This document shows, in pieces, positions 15,733-25,705 of a stretch of 64,000 bases of DNA. The notes beneath the pieces were generated by a model that saw nothing but the letters and a program-made list of their open reading frames with translations, ran no database searches and was not told the origin of the DNA. Source of the stretch: CAXMRP01 sp965216515. Its GTDB lineage: Bacteria; Pseudomonadota; Alphaproteobacteria; Rhizobiales; Afifellaceae. Location of the stretch: positions 1,364,001 through 1,428,000 of the forward strand of contig OZ244173.1 in the NCBI GenBank assembly GCA_965216515.1, in the 5' to 3' direction. The translations under genes and the position numbers were made by a program. The number at the start of each line of letters is the position of its first letter. Position 1 is the stretch's first letter.

Positions 15733-16971
15733 CTAGGTCGCGGCGGGCGGCGCCTCGGCCAGCAGCGCCGCCTTGTCGAGCGCAAATCCGCTATCGACCC
15801 AGCGGGTCTCCAGTTTCTTCAAAAGAGCCCCCAACTCTGGCCCGGGCGCGTAGCCCCGCTCAATCAGGTCGCGTGCGCCCAGCGGAAATACCGGCACAGC
15901 CCAGTTGGCGGCTTCGACATATCGGCGCGTCAATGCCGCCGCCGTTGCCTGATCGCCTTCGGCATCCGCGCGCGCCGCGGTCAGGGCGAGCCGGTCACAA
16001 ACCGCATCGGTGCCGTGCCGGTAGACGAGGGCCTTCAGCGCCTCTTCGCTCGTTGCCGCAACCGGGGCCGGCGTACCTGCGGCCGACGCCAGCCGCCTGT
16101 GTTCCTTGCGCGACAGTCTGAGGCGGGCCGCCAGCGCGTCGGCGGTTTGTGGCCGCAGCGCCACCAGCGCCATCAGCCGCCGCAGCGGGTCGGGTTGCAG
16201 CCCCTGACCCGCCTCCAGGGCGACAAGCCCGGCAATCGTGTCGGTGTCGGCTGTTTCCGGCAGGACCTGGCGCAGGATGTCGGCGGTGCGCATCCACAAA
16301 AGCGCCCGGCCCGGATCGGGCGCCCCCAGCAATCGCTTCAACTCCATCCACACCCGTTCCGCCGACAGTCTGGCGATCCCCGCCTTGCCCCGCACGCAGG
16401 CCCGGATACCATCACTGTCCGGTCGGCCCTCGCCGTAAAAGGCGAAAAAACGGAAAAACCGCAGGATCCGGAGATAGTCCTCGGCGATCCGCGCATCCGC
16501 ATCGCCGATAAATCGCACGATGCGGCCATTGATGTCGGCGAGCCCGCCGACCGGATCGTAAAGCACCCCCGTATCGTCGCAATAAAGCGCGTTCATGGTG
16601 AAGTCCCGGCGCGCCGCGTCGGCCTCCCAGTCGTCGGTAAACGCCACCCGCGCATGGCGGCCGAAAGTCTCCACGTCAGCGCGCAGTGTCGTCACCTCAA
16701 ATGGCATGCCCCGGGCGATCACCGTCACGGTGCCGTGCGCAACCCCGGTAAGCGCCACCTTCAGGCCGGCCGCCTGGGCGCGTTCGATCACCATTTCCGG
16801 CGTCAGGCGCGTCGCCAGGTCGATATCGTGGACCGGCAGCCCCATCAGCGCGTTGCGCACTGCGCCGCCGACCACGCGCGTCGTTCCGTCCGGTCCGTCA
16901 AGCGCCGCGAACACGGCGGTCAGGTCTGGCGCTTTCAGCCATGGCGCATCGGCGAGCGAAGGCAGGTTCAC
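15733..16971 (-). CDS. CCA tRNA nucleotidyltransferase / poly(A) polymerase family
   Basis: Begins at a GTG at 16971 that overlaps the NUDIX stop (GTGA), giving 412 residues; an upstream in-frame ATG at 17115 would run through the NUDIX gene. TRVVGGAVRNALMGLPVHDIDLATRLTPE holds the GG and DxD catalytic motif, and DAARRDFTMNALYCD, DPVGGLADI and EDYLRILRFFRFFA follow in order, as in class II CCA transferases. It repairs or adds the 3' CCA of tRNA. It is the third gene of a DUF1285-NUDIX-cca operon conserved among alphaproteobacteria. Confidence 0.93.
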   Translation of the reverse strand: MNLPSLADAPWLKAPDLTAVFAALDGPDGTTRVVGGAVRNALMGLPVHDIDLATRLTPEMVIERAQAAGLKVALTGVAHGTVTVIARGMPFEVTTLRADVETFGRHARVAFTDDWEADAARRDFTMNALYCDDTGVLYDPVGGLADINGRIVRFIGDADARIAEDYLRILRFFRFFAFYGEGRPDSDGIRACVRGKAGIARLSAERVWMELKRLLGAPDPGRALLWMRTADILRQVLPETADTDTIAGLVALEAGQGLQPDPLRRLMALVALRPQTADALAARLRLSRKEHRRLASAAGTPAPVAATSEEALKALVYRHGTDAVCDRLALTAARADAEGDQATAAALTRRYVEAANWAVPVFPLGARDLIERGYAPGPELGALLKKLETRWVDSGFALDKAALLAEAPPAAT

Positions 16972-17645
16972 GCCGGCCCGCCCGCGCCGGGCCGCCGCCG
17001 GCCGGCCTCGCCATAGACCTGCTCGCTCAGCACCCGCAGAATGCCCGCCGTGATTCCCCAGATCCGCCGCCCGCCATGGGATATTTCGTAGAACCGCCGC
17101 ATGCCGCCCTTCCACGCGATTTCATTGATCCGGTAATTGCCGAGGTCCATGACGAACGCAAGCGGCACTTCGAAAATCTCCCGCACCTCCTCGTGATTGA
17201 TCCGGAACGGATAGTCCGGCGGGATGAGCGCCACCACCGGCGCGATCCGGTAACCCGATCCGGTCAGATAGTCCGGCGCCCGGGTCACCAGTTCCACGTC
17301 ATCGGCGCGCAGCCCGATCTCCTCGCCCGCCTCGCGCAGCGCCGCCGCCTCGACACCGGCATCGTCGGGATCGATTTTGCCACCCGGAAAGGCGATCTGC
17401 CCGGCGTGCGAGGGCAGATGGTCGGTGCGCAGGGTCAGGATCACCCGTGCTTCGGCGCCCCGCACCACCGGCACCAGCACCGCCGCCGGTGTCCGCGCGA
17501 TCGCCTCCAGATGCCCGGTCAGGGCCGGATTGATGGCGTGATCGCCGACCGGCCGGACGTGTTCGCCGCCAAGTCGCGCCCGCGCCGCCTTGGCAAACGC
17601 TTCGGCGGTATAATCGTGCGCACCGGTCCGTTTGGCTGCCGTCAT
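16968..17645 (-). CDS. NUDIX hydrolase, CoA pyrophosphatase type
   Basis: 225 residues from an ATG at 17645 that overlaps the DUF1285 stop. LTLRTDHLPSHAGQIAFPGGK is the UPF0035 motif specific to CoA diphosphatases (NudL/PCD1-like), running into the NUDIX box with GGKIDPDD and REAGEEIGL. It is expected to cleave CoA or acyl-CoA to phosphopantetheine and ADP in the cytoplasm. It is translationally coupled at both ends. Confidence 0.92.
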   Translation of the reverse strand: MTAAKRTGAHDYTAEAFAKAARARLGGEHVRPVGDHAINPALTGHLEAIARTPAAVLVPVVRGAEARVILTLRTDHLPSHAGQIAFPGGKIDPDDAGVEAAALREAGEEIGLRADDVELVTRAPDYLTGSGYRIAPVVALIPPDYPFRINHEEVREIFEVPLAFVMDLGNYRINEIAWKGGMRRFYEISHGGRRIWGITAGILRVLSEQVYGEAGRRRPGAGGPA

Positions 17646-18235
17646 GCCGGCGCGTGTCCGTCGGCGGCATCGGGAAACGGAAAGAACACGTCGTCCGACC
17701 ATACGCCGCCCCGTCCCTCGTGGTCGGTTGCCAGCTCGACGAGATCGAACATCACCGCCCTGTTGAGCCGGGCTTCCAGGCTGCCCCGGACGGTGACGTA
17801 GGGTTTCAATCCGCCGGTTCCCGTTTCAAGCGCGAATCGCATCGGATGCGCCCGGCCCGCTGCGACCACGTCGCCGACATTGGTGCGGAATGTCAGTGTC
17901 GCCGCCGCACCGGCCCCCACCGCGACCATTTCCACGGCAACAAAGGCCGCGTCGTCGACCGTGATGCCGATCTTTTCCACCGGCGTTACGAGGACATGGC
18001 TGCCATCGGGCTCCCGCCGCAACACCGAGGCGAACAACCGCACCAGCGCCGGCCGGCCGATCGGGCTGCCCAGATAAAACCAGGTTCCATCGGCGGCGAT
18101 CCGCATGTCGATCGCCCCGCAATAATCCGGATTCCACGCCTCCACCGGCCGATCCGGCGCCGCCTGCCCGGCCCGAGCGATCATTGCCGCAAGTCCGGCC
18201 GGCAGCGAACGTGTGTCGATTGATGACGCGCTCAT
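17642..18235 (-). CDS. DUF1285 family protein
   Basis: 197 residues from the ATG at 18235. WNPDYCGAIDMRIAADGTWFYLGSPIGRPALVRLFASVLRRE is the DUF1285 N-terminal signature (described only in part here), followed by VTPVEKIGITVDDAAFVAVEM and the TNVGDVVAAG segment. Structures of this family show a double-barrel fold, but no function is assigned. It leads the operon with the CoA pyrophosphatase and CCA transferase and is divergent from moxR. Confidence 0.88.
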   Translation of the reverse strand: MSASSIDTRSLPAGLAAMIARAGQAAPDRPVEAWNPDYCGAIDMRIAADGTWFYLGSPIGRPALVRLFASVLRREPDGSHVLVTPVEKIGITVDDAAFVAVEMVAVGAGAAATLTFRTNVGDVVAAGRAHPMRFALETGTGGLKPYVTVRGSLEARLNRAVMFDLVELATDHEGRGGVWSDDVFFPFPDAADGHAPA

Positions 18236-18515
18236 GTGCGCCATATCTAAAGCAGGCGCCAACCGCCGGTCCATAGCCGCCGTCCGATTTGCCGGCGCGG
18301 TCGCGAGCCGGATGGTCCGCCGGCGCTTTGGTTCGCCAACACCGGCAACCAGACCTGCCAAATGAAGCGGCCAAATGAAGTGATTGTGATATGATGAAAG
18401 CCGCGGTCATGACACAATTGTCACCACACAGGTTCCGGCAGGTATCGACAGCAGTTCCGGCCCGCCAGCCGGCGCCGCAAAATGACCGCCAACAACCAAC
18501 GGGAACAACTGCAAG

Positions 18516-19538
18516 ATGAGTGCAACGCAGACCAGCGCCGCCGACGCCGGCGACAAGACCGCCGACACCGATATCGTCGCCCGGGCCGAATCGGCCGCCG
18601 CCCGACTGGCCGAGGCCCGCAGCGCCATCGGCGAAATCATCTATGGCCAGGACACGGTCGTCGATCAGGCGCTCATCACTGTGCTGTCCGGCGGCCATGG
18701 CTTGTTGATCGGCGTGCCCGGCCTGGCCAAGACGAAGCTCGTCGACACGATGGGCACGGTGCTCGGGCTGAAGTCCGGTCGAATCCAGTTTACACCCGAC
18801 CTGATGCCGTCGGACATTCTCGGTTCAGAAATCCTCGAGGAGGCCGCCGACGGCACCCGCGCCTTCCGTTTCGTCCGCGGTCCGGTTTTCGCCCAGTTGC
18901 TGATGGCCGACGAGATCAATCGCGCCAGTCCGCGCACCCAGTCGGCCCTGCTGCAGGCCATGCAGGAACAGCATGTGACGATCGCCGGCCAGCGCCACGA
19001 CCTGCCCCATCCCTTTCATGTGCTGGCGACCCAGAATCCGCTGGAGCAGGAGGGCACCTATCCCCTGCCCGAGGCCCAGCTCGACCGTTTCCTCATGCAG
19101 ATCGACGTGTCCTATCCCGATGTCGATTCAGAACGGCGCATGCTGTTTGAGACAACGGGAGCCCGCGAGGCCGAGCCCCGCGCCGTTCTCGTTGCCGATG
19201 ACCTGACCGATATCCAGAATCTGGTTCGCCGCATGCCGGTGGGCGACCAGGTCGTTGACGCCATCCTGAAGCTCGTCCGTATTGTGCGGCCGGGCGACGC
19301 CGATCCCGATCTCGCCGAGAAGATCGCCTGGGGGCCGGGGCCGCGCGCCAGCCAGGCGCTGATGCTGGCGGTGCGCGCCCGCGCCCTGCTTGACGACCGC
19401 CTTGCCCCCTCGCTCGACGATGTGGAGGCGTTGGCCATCCCCGTCCTCCAGCATCGCATGGCCGTCACTTTCGCCGCCCGCGCCGACGGAATCGCCGTCA
19501 CCGACATGATCGACAAGGCGGTCGGAGACGTTTTCTAG
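18516..19538 (+). CDS. MoxR-type AAA+ ATPase
   Basis: 340 residues. Walker A in the MoxR form GVPGLAKT (about 67-74), Walker B LLMADEINRASPRTQSALLQAMQE (about 129-152), sensor VLATQNPLEQEGTYPLPEAQLDRF and a C-terminal lid are present. MoxR ATPases remodel or insert cofactors into VWA-domain partners. It lies 3 bases before the DUF58 gene and heads a four-gene operon (MoxR-DUF58-DUF4159-VWA-like), the alphaproteobacterial form of the Bat/aerotolerance-type system. Confidence 0.95.
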   Translation: MSATQTSAADAGDKTADTDIVARAESAAARLAEARSAIGEIIYGQDTVVDQALITVLSGGHGLLIGVPGLAKTKLVDTMGTVLGLKSGRIQFTPDLMPSDILGSEILEEAADGTRAFRFVRGPVFAQLLMADEINRASPRTQSALLQAMQEQHVTIAGQRHDLPHPFHVLATQNPLEQEGTYPLPEAQLDRFLMQIDVSYPDVDSERRMLFETTGAREAEPRAVLVADDLTDIQNLVRRMPVGDQVVDAILKLVRIVRPGDADPDLAEKIAWGPGPRASQALMLAVRARALLDDRLAPSLDDVEALAIPVLQHRMAVTFAARADGIAVTDMIDKAVGDVF

Positions 19539-19541
19539 GCG

Positions 19542-20474
19542 ATGGCGCGCACCAGCCAAGACCAGCTCTACCACAACCGGCTGCACGGCGGCCGGTCGCT
19601 GGCCGAGCGCCTGCCCGATCTGCTGGTGGCGGCCCGGCGCGTCGCCGCCAACGTCATGATCGGCGTTCACGGCCGCCGGCGTGCCGGCCCCGGCGAGACA
19701 TTCTGGCAGTTCCGGTCCTATGTCATGGGCGAGCCGGCCAGGCGCATCGACTGGCGCCGGTCGGCCCGCGATCATCATCTCTATGTCCGCGAACGGGAAT
19801 GGGAAGCTTCCCAGACCGTCTGGTTGTGGCCGGACCTGTCGTCGTCGATGAATTTCTGCTCGCGGCTGTCGGAAACGCCGAAGATTGACCGGGCGCTGGT
19901 TCTGATGCTGGCGCTGGCCGAGCTTCTGGCCCGCGGCGGCGAGCGTGTCGGCTTGCCCGGCCTGGTGGCGCCGCGCATCGGCCGCGACGCACCGGAACGC
20001 TTTGCCGACGCGCTCCTGCGTGCCGATTTGCAGGCCGAATGGCCGCGGACAGACCAGATCGGACGCCACTGCGATGTCGTGATCCTGTCCGATTTCCTCG
20101 CCCCGCCGGACCAGATCGGCGAACGCCTGAAGCGGCTTGCCGGCGCCGGCGCCCGGGCTGTTCTGCTCCAGGTGTTCGATCCGGCCGAGGAGAGCTTTCC
20201 CTATGAGGGCCGGCTGGAATTTGAGGATCCGGAGACCGGTGACACCTGGCTTGCGGAGCGGGCCGGCGCGCTGCGGGCCGCATATGAGGAACGCCTCGCC
20301 GCCCATCGCCGCGTTGTGCGCACGGCCGCCCGCCGCACCGGCTTCCGATTCGGCATCCATCACACCGACCGCCCGGCGACCGACGGCCTGCTGTTCCTTT
20401 ACACAAGTCTTGCGGAGACCGGCATCGGCGACCATGCCGTCGCAGGCGCCTCCACCGGCGGGGTCGCCGCGTGA
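19542..20474 (+). CDS. DUF58 domain protein
   Basis: 310 residues. The family core is the FRSYVMGEPARRIDWRRSAR segment with conserved DWRxSAR, plus YVREREWE, followed by a degenerate VWA-like fold (LWPDLSSSMNF with DxSxS). DUF58 proteins partner with MoxR and VWA proteins; their precise role is unclear. Its stop overlaps the GTG of the DUF4159 gene. Confidence 0.93.
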   Translation: MARTSQDQLYHNRLHGGRSLAERLPDLLVAARRVAANVMIGVHGRRRAGPGETFWQFRSYVMGEPARRIDWRRSARDHHLYVREREWEASQTVWLWPDLSSSMNFCSRLSETPKIDRALVLMLALAELLARGGERVGLPGLVAPRIGRDAPERFADALLRADLQAEWPRTDQIGRHCDVVILSDFLAPPDQIGERLKRLAGAGARAVLLQVFDPAEESFPYEGRLEFEDPETGDTWLAERAGALRAAYEERLAAHRRVVRTAARRTGFRFGIHHTDRPATDGLLFLYTSLAETGIGDHAVAGASTGGVAA

Positions 20475-23311
20475 TGGGTGCGATTGCCTTCCTCAATCCG
20501 TGGATGCTGACCGCACTGATCGGCCTGCCGCTGATCTGGCTGATCCTGCGGCTGACGCCGCCGCGCCCGCGGCGCGTGACCTTCCCGCCGACCCGCATTC
20601 TGCTGGGATTGCGCGAACGCGAAAAAACCCCGTCGAGAACCCCGTGGTGGCTGACGGCGCTGCGCGTACTGCTGATTGCGCTGGCAATCCTTGCGCTTGC
20701 CCGCCCGGTGTTGCGGCCTGACGCCCGTTTGACCGCCGGCTCCGCGCAGCCTTTGCTGGTGGTTTTCGAAAACGGCTGGGATACGGCCGCCGATTTCGAA
20801 CTGCGCCGCCAGGTCGCCGCCGCAGCCATCGGCGAGGCCGCCGGCGACGGACGTCCGGTTGTGCTGGCGCCGACCGCGGAACCGCCCGACTGGCCGCTGG
20901 CCGCGGCCAATGCCGGCACCCAGGCCGACCGCCTTGCCGCGCTGAAACCCCGGCCCTACCTCGCCGACCATGCCGCGTTTGCCGAACGGCTCGACGGCGC
21001 GTTGACACCCGCCAGCGCCGAGGTGCTGTGGTTTGCCGGCGCCATCGACAACGGCGACATCACCGCGCTTGCCGAAACGCTGGCGCGGATCGCCGCCGAG
21101 GGCACCGTCATCACCGGCGATCGCCCCGTCCATGCCCTGCGCCCACCCGAAAACGCCGCCGAAGGCGTCCGCATCGCCGTCGCCAGCACCGGCGGCGCCG
21201 GTGACATCGAGATCGCCGGACACGACGAGAAGGGCCGCCGGATTCTGCTCCACCCGGCCACACTGGCCGCCGACGGCACGGCCAGCGTGCTGATCGACCT
21301 GCCGGTGGAATTGCGCAACGCGCTCACCCGCTTCGTCGTTGCCGGCCATGACGGCACCGGCGCCGTACAGCTTCTGGATTCACGCTGGCGCCGCAAGACC
21401 GTCGGCCTCGTCGCCGGCGAGATTGGCGGTGCTGCACAGCCGCTGCTGGCCCCCCTCACCTATGTCGAGCGTGCACTTGCCCGCCGCGCCGATGTAATGG
21501 CGCCCGACAGCCGCACCGTCGCCAGCGCACTTTCATCGCTGGTGACGCGCGGTGTTTCGGTCATCGTGCTCACCGACACCGGCACCATGCTGCCGGAAAC
21601 GGTCGATGCGCTGGTCGCCTGGATGAATGCCGGCGGCACCCTGGTGCGGTTCGCCAGTCCGAGCCTGGCCGATTCCGACCAGCGCCTGTTACCGGTTCGT
21701 CTGCGCGAAGGCGAGCGCGCGCTCGGCGGATCGCTGTCCTGGCAGGAGCCGCAACCGATCGGGCGGTTTGCCGCCCGGGGTCCGTTCGCCGGCATCGCCG
21801 TGCCCGCCGATGTCCGCATCAATCGCCAGATCCTTGCCGATCCCCAGGGGCTGGCGGAAACCGGCGTATGGGCGGAGCTTGCTGACGGTACGCCACTGGT
21901 CACCGCACGAACCGTCGGCGCCGGCCGCAACGTGCTGTTCCACGTCACCGCCGATCCGCGCTGGTCGAACCTGCCGATATCCGGCGCGTTCGTGGAAATG
22001 CTGGCTGCCCTGGTCGACAGCGCCGTCGCAGTCGGACCCGTGGCCGGGGACGGCGGCGCGGAGGCGCCCGCCGGTTCGCTCTTCGGCAACGCCGCCACCT
22101 TGCCCTGGGCCCCGGTCAATGTGCTCGACGGCTTCGGCCGGCTGACCGCGCCGGCGCCCGACGCGACCCTGATCGCCGAAATCGAGTCGATTGTACCCAG
22201 CGCCGAGACGCCGCCCGGCTATTATGAACGCGCCGGCACCCTGCGCGCCCTCAACGCCGTCGATGCCGACATGCCCCTGAATCGCCTGGACCCTGCTGCC
22301 CTCGGCTGGACCGGTGGGGCCCGCGCCCTGGCGCCACGTCAGGCCACCCCGCTGTGGCCGTGGGCGCTGGCGCTGGCGGCCCTTCTCGCCGTCATCGACG
22401 GTATCGCCGTACTGGCGCTGTCCGGCACACTGGCCGGCGCCACCGGCCCCCGCGCCGGCTCCGGAACGGCCGCCGCCGGTATCCTGGTCGCGCTTGCCGT
22501 GCTTGTCGCCGCCATGCCAGACCCGGCGACAGCGCAGGAGGTTGCCGGCGACACCGATATCGATGCTGCGCTCAACGCCACCCTGAAGACCCGGCTCGCC
22601 TATGTAATGACCGGCAACGCCACCATCGACAGCACCAGCCGCGCCGGCCTGTCCGGCCTCACCGCCTATCTCGCCAGCCGCACGGCCATGGAGCCGGGCG
22701 AACCGATCGGTGTCGACATCGCGCGCGACGAGCTGGCCTTCTATCCGTTCCTGTATTGGGCGATTGACGCCAACGCCCCGCTGCCCGCCGCCGGCGTGAT
22801 GGCCCGCATCGACTCCTTCATGAAGAATGGCGGCACGATCCTGTTCGACACCCGCGATGCCGATGGCGCCGTGACGCCCGGCGCCTTCTCGCCGAGCGCC
22901 GAGACCGACCGGCTGCGCGCCATCCTGTCGGTCATCGACGTGCCGCCGCTGGAGCCGGTGCCACCCGATCACGTGCTCACCAAGGCCTTTTACCTGTTGT
23001 CGGATTTTCCCGGCCGCTGGGATGCCTCCGCACTTTGGGTCGAAGCCCTGGGAGCCGCCGACATCGATCCCGGAAGACCGGCGCGTGGCGGAGACGGCGT
23101 TTCGCCGATCATGATCACCGGCAATGATTTCGCCGCCGCCTGGGCGATCGGCCCCGACGGCGCCTATCTCTATCCCACGGTCCCCGCCGATCCGCGCCAG
23201 CGTGAGATGGCCCTGCGATCCGGCGTCAACATCGTCATGTACACCATGACCGGCAACTACAAGGCCGATCAGGTTCACGTGCCGGCCCTCCTGGAGCGTC
23301 TCGGCCAATGA
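20471..23311 (+). CDS. BatA N-terminal / DUF4159 membrane protein
   Basis: 946 residues from a GTG at 20471 (ATG at 20474 also possible). The N-terminal FLNPWMLTALIGLPLIWLIL plus the RRVTFPPTRILLGL segment is the BatA-type membrane anchor; a second helix is near 55-75, and two helices near 625-690 flank an ALPRxAT-type junction. The last 240 residues carry DUF4159 with YPFLYWAID, NGGTILFDTRD and the terminal RSGVNIVMYTMTGNYK. It likely spans the inner membrane with large periplasmic parts. Function in the MoxR system is unknown. Confidence 0.92.
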   Translation: MMGAIAFLNPWMLTALIGLPLIWLILRLTPPRPRRVTFPPTRILLGLREREKTPSRTPWWLTALRVLLIALAILALARPVLRPDARLTAGSAQPLLVVFENGWDTAADFELRRQVAAAAIGEAAGDGRPVVLAPTAEPPDWPLAAANAGTQADRLAALKPRPYLADHAAFAERLDGALTPASAEVLWFAGAIDNGDITALAETLARIAAEGTVITGDRPVHALRPPENAAEGVRIAVASTGGAGDIEIAGHDEKGRRILLHPATLAADGTASVLIDLPVELRNALTRFVVAGHDGTGAVQLLDSRWRRKTVGLVAGEIGGAAQPLLAPLTYVERALARRADVMAPDSRTVASALSSLVTRGVSVIVLTDTGTMLPETVDALVAWMNAGGTLVRFASPSLADSDQRLLPVRLREGERALGGSLSWQEPQPIGRFAARGPFAGIAVPADVRINRQILADPQGLAETGVWAELADGTPLVTARTVGAGRNVLFHVTADPRWSNLPISGAFVEMLAALVDSAVAVGPVAGDGGAEAPAGSLFGNAATLPWAPVNVLDGFGRLTAPAPDATLIAEIESIVPSAETPPGYYERAGTLRALNAVDADMPLNRLDPAALGWTGGARALAPRQATPLWPWALALAALLAVIDGIAVLALSGTLAGATGPRAGSGTAAAGILVALAVLVAAMPDPATAQEVAGDTDIDAALNATLKTRLAYVMTGNATIDSTSRAGLSGLTAYLASRTAMEPGEPIGVDIARDELAFYPFLYWAIDANAPLPAAGVMARIDSFMKNGGTILFDTRDADGAVTPGAFSPSAETDRLRAILSVIDVPPLEPVPPDHVLTKAFYLLSDFPGRWDASALWVEALGAADIDPGRPARGGDGVSPIMITGNDFAAAWAIGPDGAYLYPTVPADPRQREMALRSGVNIVMYTMTGNYKADQVHVPALLERLGQ

Positions 23312-25386
23312 TCCGTTTCGGCATCGAGTTCGATCCCGTATTGTCGACGCCGCTGATCGCTGTGCTGGCACTGGCGCTGGCGGCGACCGTGTCCATGGTC
23401 GTGCTGCGCCGCCTGCGCGGCGGCCTGTGGCGGGCGCTGGCGGCAACGCTGATCGTGCTCGCACTCCTCAATCCCGTGCTTAAGCGCGAGGAGCGCGAGC
23501 GCCTGCCCGGCACGGTGGCCATCATCATCGACGAAAGCGCCAGCCAGGCGCTGGGCCGGCGCCGCGACCAGACCGAAACCGCGCTGGCCGAATTGCGCGC
23601 GCGCATCGGCGCCCTGGGCGGCTTCGAGATCCGCGAGGTCCGTGCCGCCGACACCGGGTCGGCCACCGCCGACGACGGCACCGAGCTGTTCTCCCGGCTC
23701 GGCCAGGCCATGAATGACGTGCCGGCAGACCAGGTGGCCGGCGCCATCCTGCTGACCGACGGCATCGTCCATGACATCCCCGAAAATGCCGGCCAGCTGG
23801 GCTTCGATGCGCCCGTTCATGCGCTCATCACAGGCGAGGCCGGCGAAGCCGACCGCCGCATCGAGATCCTGCGCGCGCCGCGCTACGCCATATTGGGCGA
23901 GCCGCAGGCCATCGATTTCCGTGTCCATGATCCGGCCCTCCCCGCCGGTGCGCCGCTCGCCGTCGTCCTGCGCATCGATGGCGAGACGATCCGCGTGGAG
24001 CAGGTCGCCAACGGCGAGACCCACACCATCGATCTGCCCATCGATCATGCCGGCCGGACCATTGTCGAACTTGAAGTGGAAAGCACCGCCGATGAACTGA
24101 CAACCGCCAACAATGTCGGCGTCGCCGCCATCGACGTTGTCCGCGAGCATCTGCGCGTACTGCTGGTTTCCGGTGAACCCCACGCCGGCGAGCGCACCTG
24201 GCGCAATGTCCTGAAATCCGACGCCGCCGTCGACCTGGTCCATTTCACCATCCTGCGGCCACCCGAAAAGCAGGACGGCACACCGATCAGCGAGCTGTCG
24301 CTGATCGCCTTTCCCACCCGCGAGCTGTTCTTTGAGAAGATCGACGAATTCGACCTGATCATCTTCGACCGCTACCGCCGCCGCGGCGTCTTGCCGGTGA
24401 TCTACCTCGACAATATCGGCAATTATATCCGCCAGGGCGGCGCCGTGATGGTTGCCGCCGGCCCCGACTACGCCTCAAACGCCAGCCTGTTTCGCACCCC
24501 GCTCGGCACGGCGCTTCCGGCCGTACCCACCGGCCTCGTTGTCGAGGAGCCCTATCATGCCCGCGTGACGGAGGAAGGCGCCCGCCATCCGGTCACCCGC
24601 AATCTGCCCGGCGCAACCGCCGAACCGCCGGCCTGGAGCCGCTGGTTCCGGTTGATCCAGGCCGAAGCTGTCGCCGGCAGCGTCACGATGTCCGGTGCCG
24701 GTGATGAGCCGCTCCTGGTGCTGGCCCGCGAAGACGAGGGACGGGTTGCCATGCTGCTGTCCGACCATGCCTGGTTGTGGGCCCGCGGATTTGAGGGCGG
24801 CGGCCCCCACGGCGCGCTGCTGCGCCGGCTTGTCCACTGGCTGATGAAGGAGCCGGAACTGGAAGAGGAGGCCCTGCGCGCCCGGGCAACCGGCGGCAAC
24901 CTGGTCGTCGAGCGCCAGACCCTGGCGCAATCTGCCGATCCGGTTACCATTACCGCGCCCGACGGGAGCGTGAGCGAACTGACCCTGAAAGCCGCCGAGC
25001 CGGGCCTGTGGCGCGGCGTCGCCGAGGATGCCGGCCTTGGCCTTCACCGTGTCGAGGAGGGCGATCTGCGGGCGCTCGCCCACGTTGGACCGGCCAATCC
25101 CCGCGAATATCGTGAGGTCATCAGCACACCCGACAGGTTGCAGCCGATCGCCGAGGAAAGCGGCGGCGCCGCCATCCGGCTGGCCAACGCCGGCGGCTCT
25201 GCTATTCCCCGCATCGCCGCTGTCTCGCCGCGCGCCCCGGCATCCGGCCGCGGCTGGATCGGCTTGCGCCGCTCCGACGCGACGATCCTGAAGAGCATCG
25301 ATCGGCTGCCGCTTTTCGGCGGTCTTCTCGGCCTGGCGCTCCTGGTCGGCGGTTTCGCCGCCCTGTGGTATCGCGAGGGCCGCTAG
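23308..25386 (+). CDS. VWA/glutamine-amidotransferase-like membrane protein of the MoxR-DUF4159 operon
   Basis: 692 residues. Two N-terminal membrane helices (about 10-30, 40-55), then IIIDESASQ whose DxSxS matches a MIDAS metal site, a middle part with a GATase1-like layout (FDLIIFDRY...YIRQGGAVMVAAGPDY near 350-400), and a single C-terminal helix (GLLGLALLVGGFAALWY). This corresponds to the last conserved gene of the cluster, overlapping DUF4159 by 4 bases. Probably an inner-membrane component acted on by MoxR; the biochemical role is unknown. Confidence 0.85.
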   Translation: MIRFGIEFDPVLSTPLIAVLALALAATVSMVVLRRLRGGLWRALAATLIVLALLNPVLKREERERLPGTVAIIIDESASQALGRRRDQTETALAELRARIGALGGFEIREVRAADTGSATADDGTELFSRLGQAMNDVPADQVAGAILLTDGIVHDIPENAGQLGFDAPVHALITGEAGEADRRIEILRAPRYAILGEPQAIDFRVHDPALPAGAPLAVVLRIDGETIRVEQVANGETHTIDLPIDHAGRTIVELEVESTADELTTANNVGVAAIDVVREHLRVLLVSGEPHAGERTWRNVLKSDAAVDLVHFTILRPPEKQDGTPISELSLIAFPTRELFFEKIDEFDLIIFDRYRRRGVLPVIYLDNIGNYIRQGGAVMVAAGPDYASNASLFRTPLGTALPAVPTGLVVEEPYHARVTEEGARHPVTRNLPGATAEPPAWSRWFRLIQAEAVAGSVTMSGAGDEPLLVLAREDEGRVAMLLSDHAWLWARGFEGGGPHGALLRRLVHWLMKEPELEEEALRARATGGNLVVERQTLAQSADPVTITAPDGSVSELTLKAAEPGLWRGVAEDAGLGLHRVEEGDLRALAHVGPANPREYREVISTPDRLQPIAEESGGAAIRLANAGGSAIPRIAAVSPRAPASGRGWIGLRRSDATILKSIDRLPLFGGLLGLALLVGGFAALWYREGR

Positions 25387-25705
25387 GCCGCGATCCGGGC
25401 CGGCCATGTGCCGTCGTGACAGGACATGCATGCCGCAGGGCCTGCCAGGCGCGGGGGTTGGGTGCCGGCCCGGGGATTTTCCCCATGTCCGCCGCATCCA
25501 TGTCCGCCGCATCCATGTCCGCTGCATTAACCAGCAAACTCAGTCATTTCGTAACCGTTGATCGCGTATTCCTTGGCCGAATCGATCCGGCCGGCGTCCG
25601 CAATAGCGGATCGATCGTTGCCGGGTTTGCTTCGCCATACCGGCCGTCCGCAATTCCCGGTCGCGGCATGCGGGCACCGGTCGAATCTGTTACCCGGAAT
25701 CGGAC
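25387..25705. other. 319-bp gap with a tandem repeat
   Basis: No gene is supported here. Apart from the 15-bp tandem repeat described separately, it is GC-rich leader sequence that must hold the promoter for the cytochrome c gene. Open frames crossing it overlap the neighbouring genes out of frame. Confidence 0.5.
25485..25529. repeat. Three tandem 15-bp copies
   Basis: ATGTCCGCCGCATCC occurs at 25485-25499 and 25500-25514, and a third copy with changes (ATGTCCGCTGCATTA) at 25515-25529. The period is a multiple of three, but no credible gene uses it in either direction, so it is most simply a slippage repeat. Confidence 0.85.

Noticed and set aside
17000..17115. Upstream ATG at 17115 for the CCA transferase
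   Set aside because: It would add 48 residues read in an alternative frame through the NUDIX gene; the GTG at 16971 gives the family N-terminus and a GTGA overlap.
21689..23464. 591-codon antisense frame over the DUF4159 gene
   Set aside because: The sequence is low-complexity, Gly/Arg/Ala-rich and family-free, typical of shadow frames in high-GC DNA.
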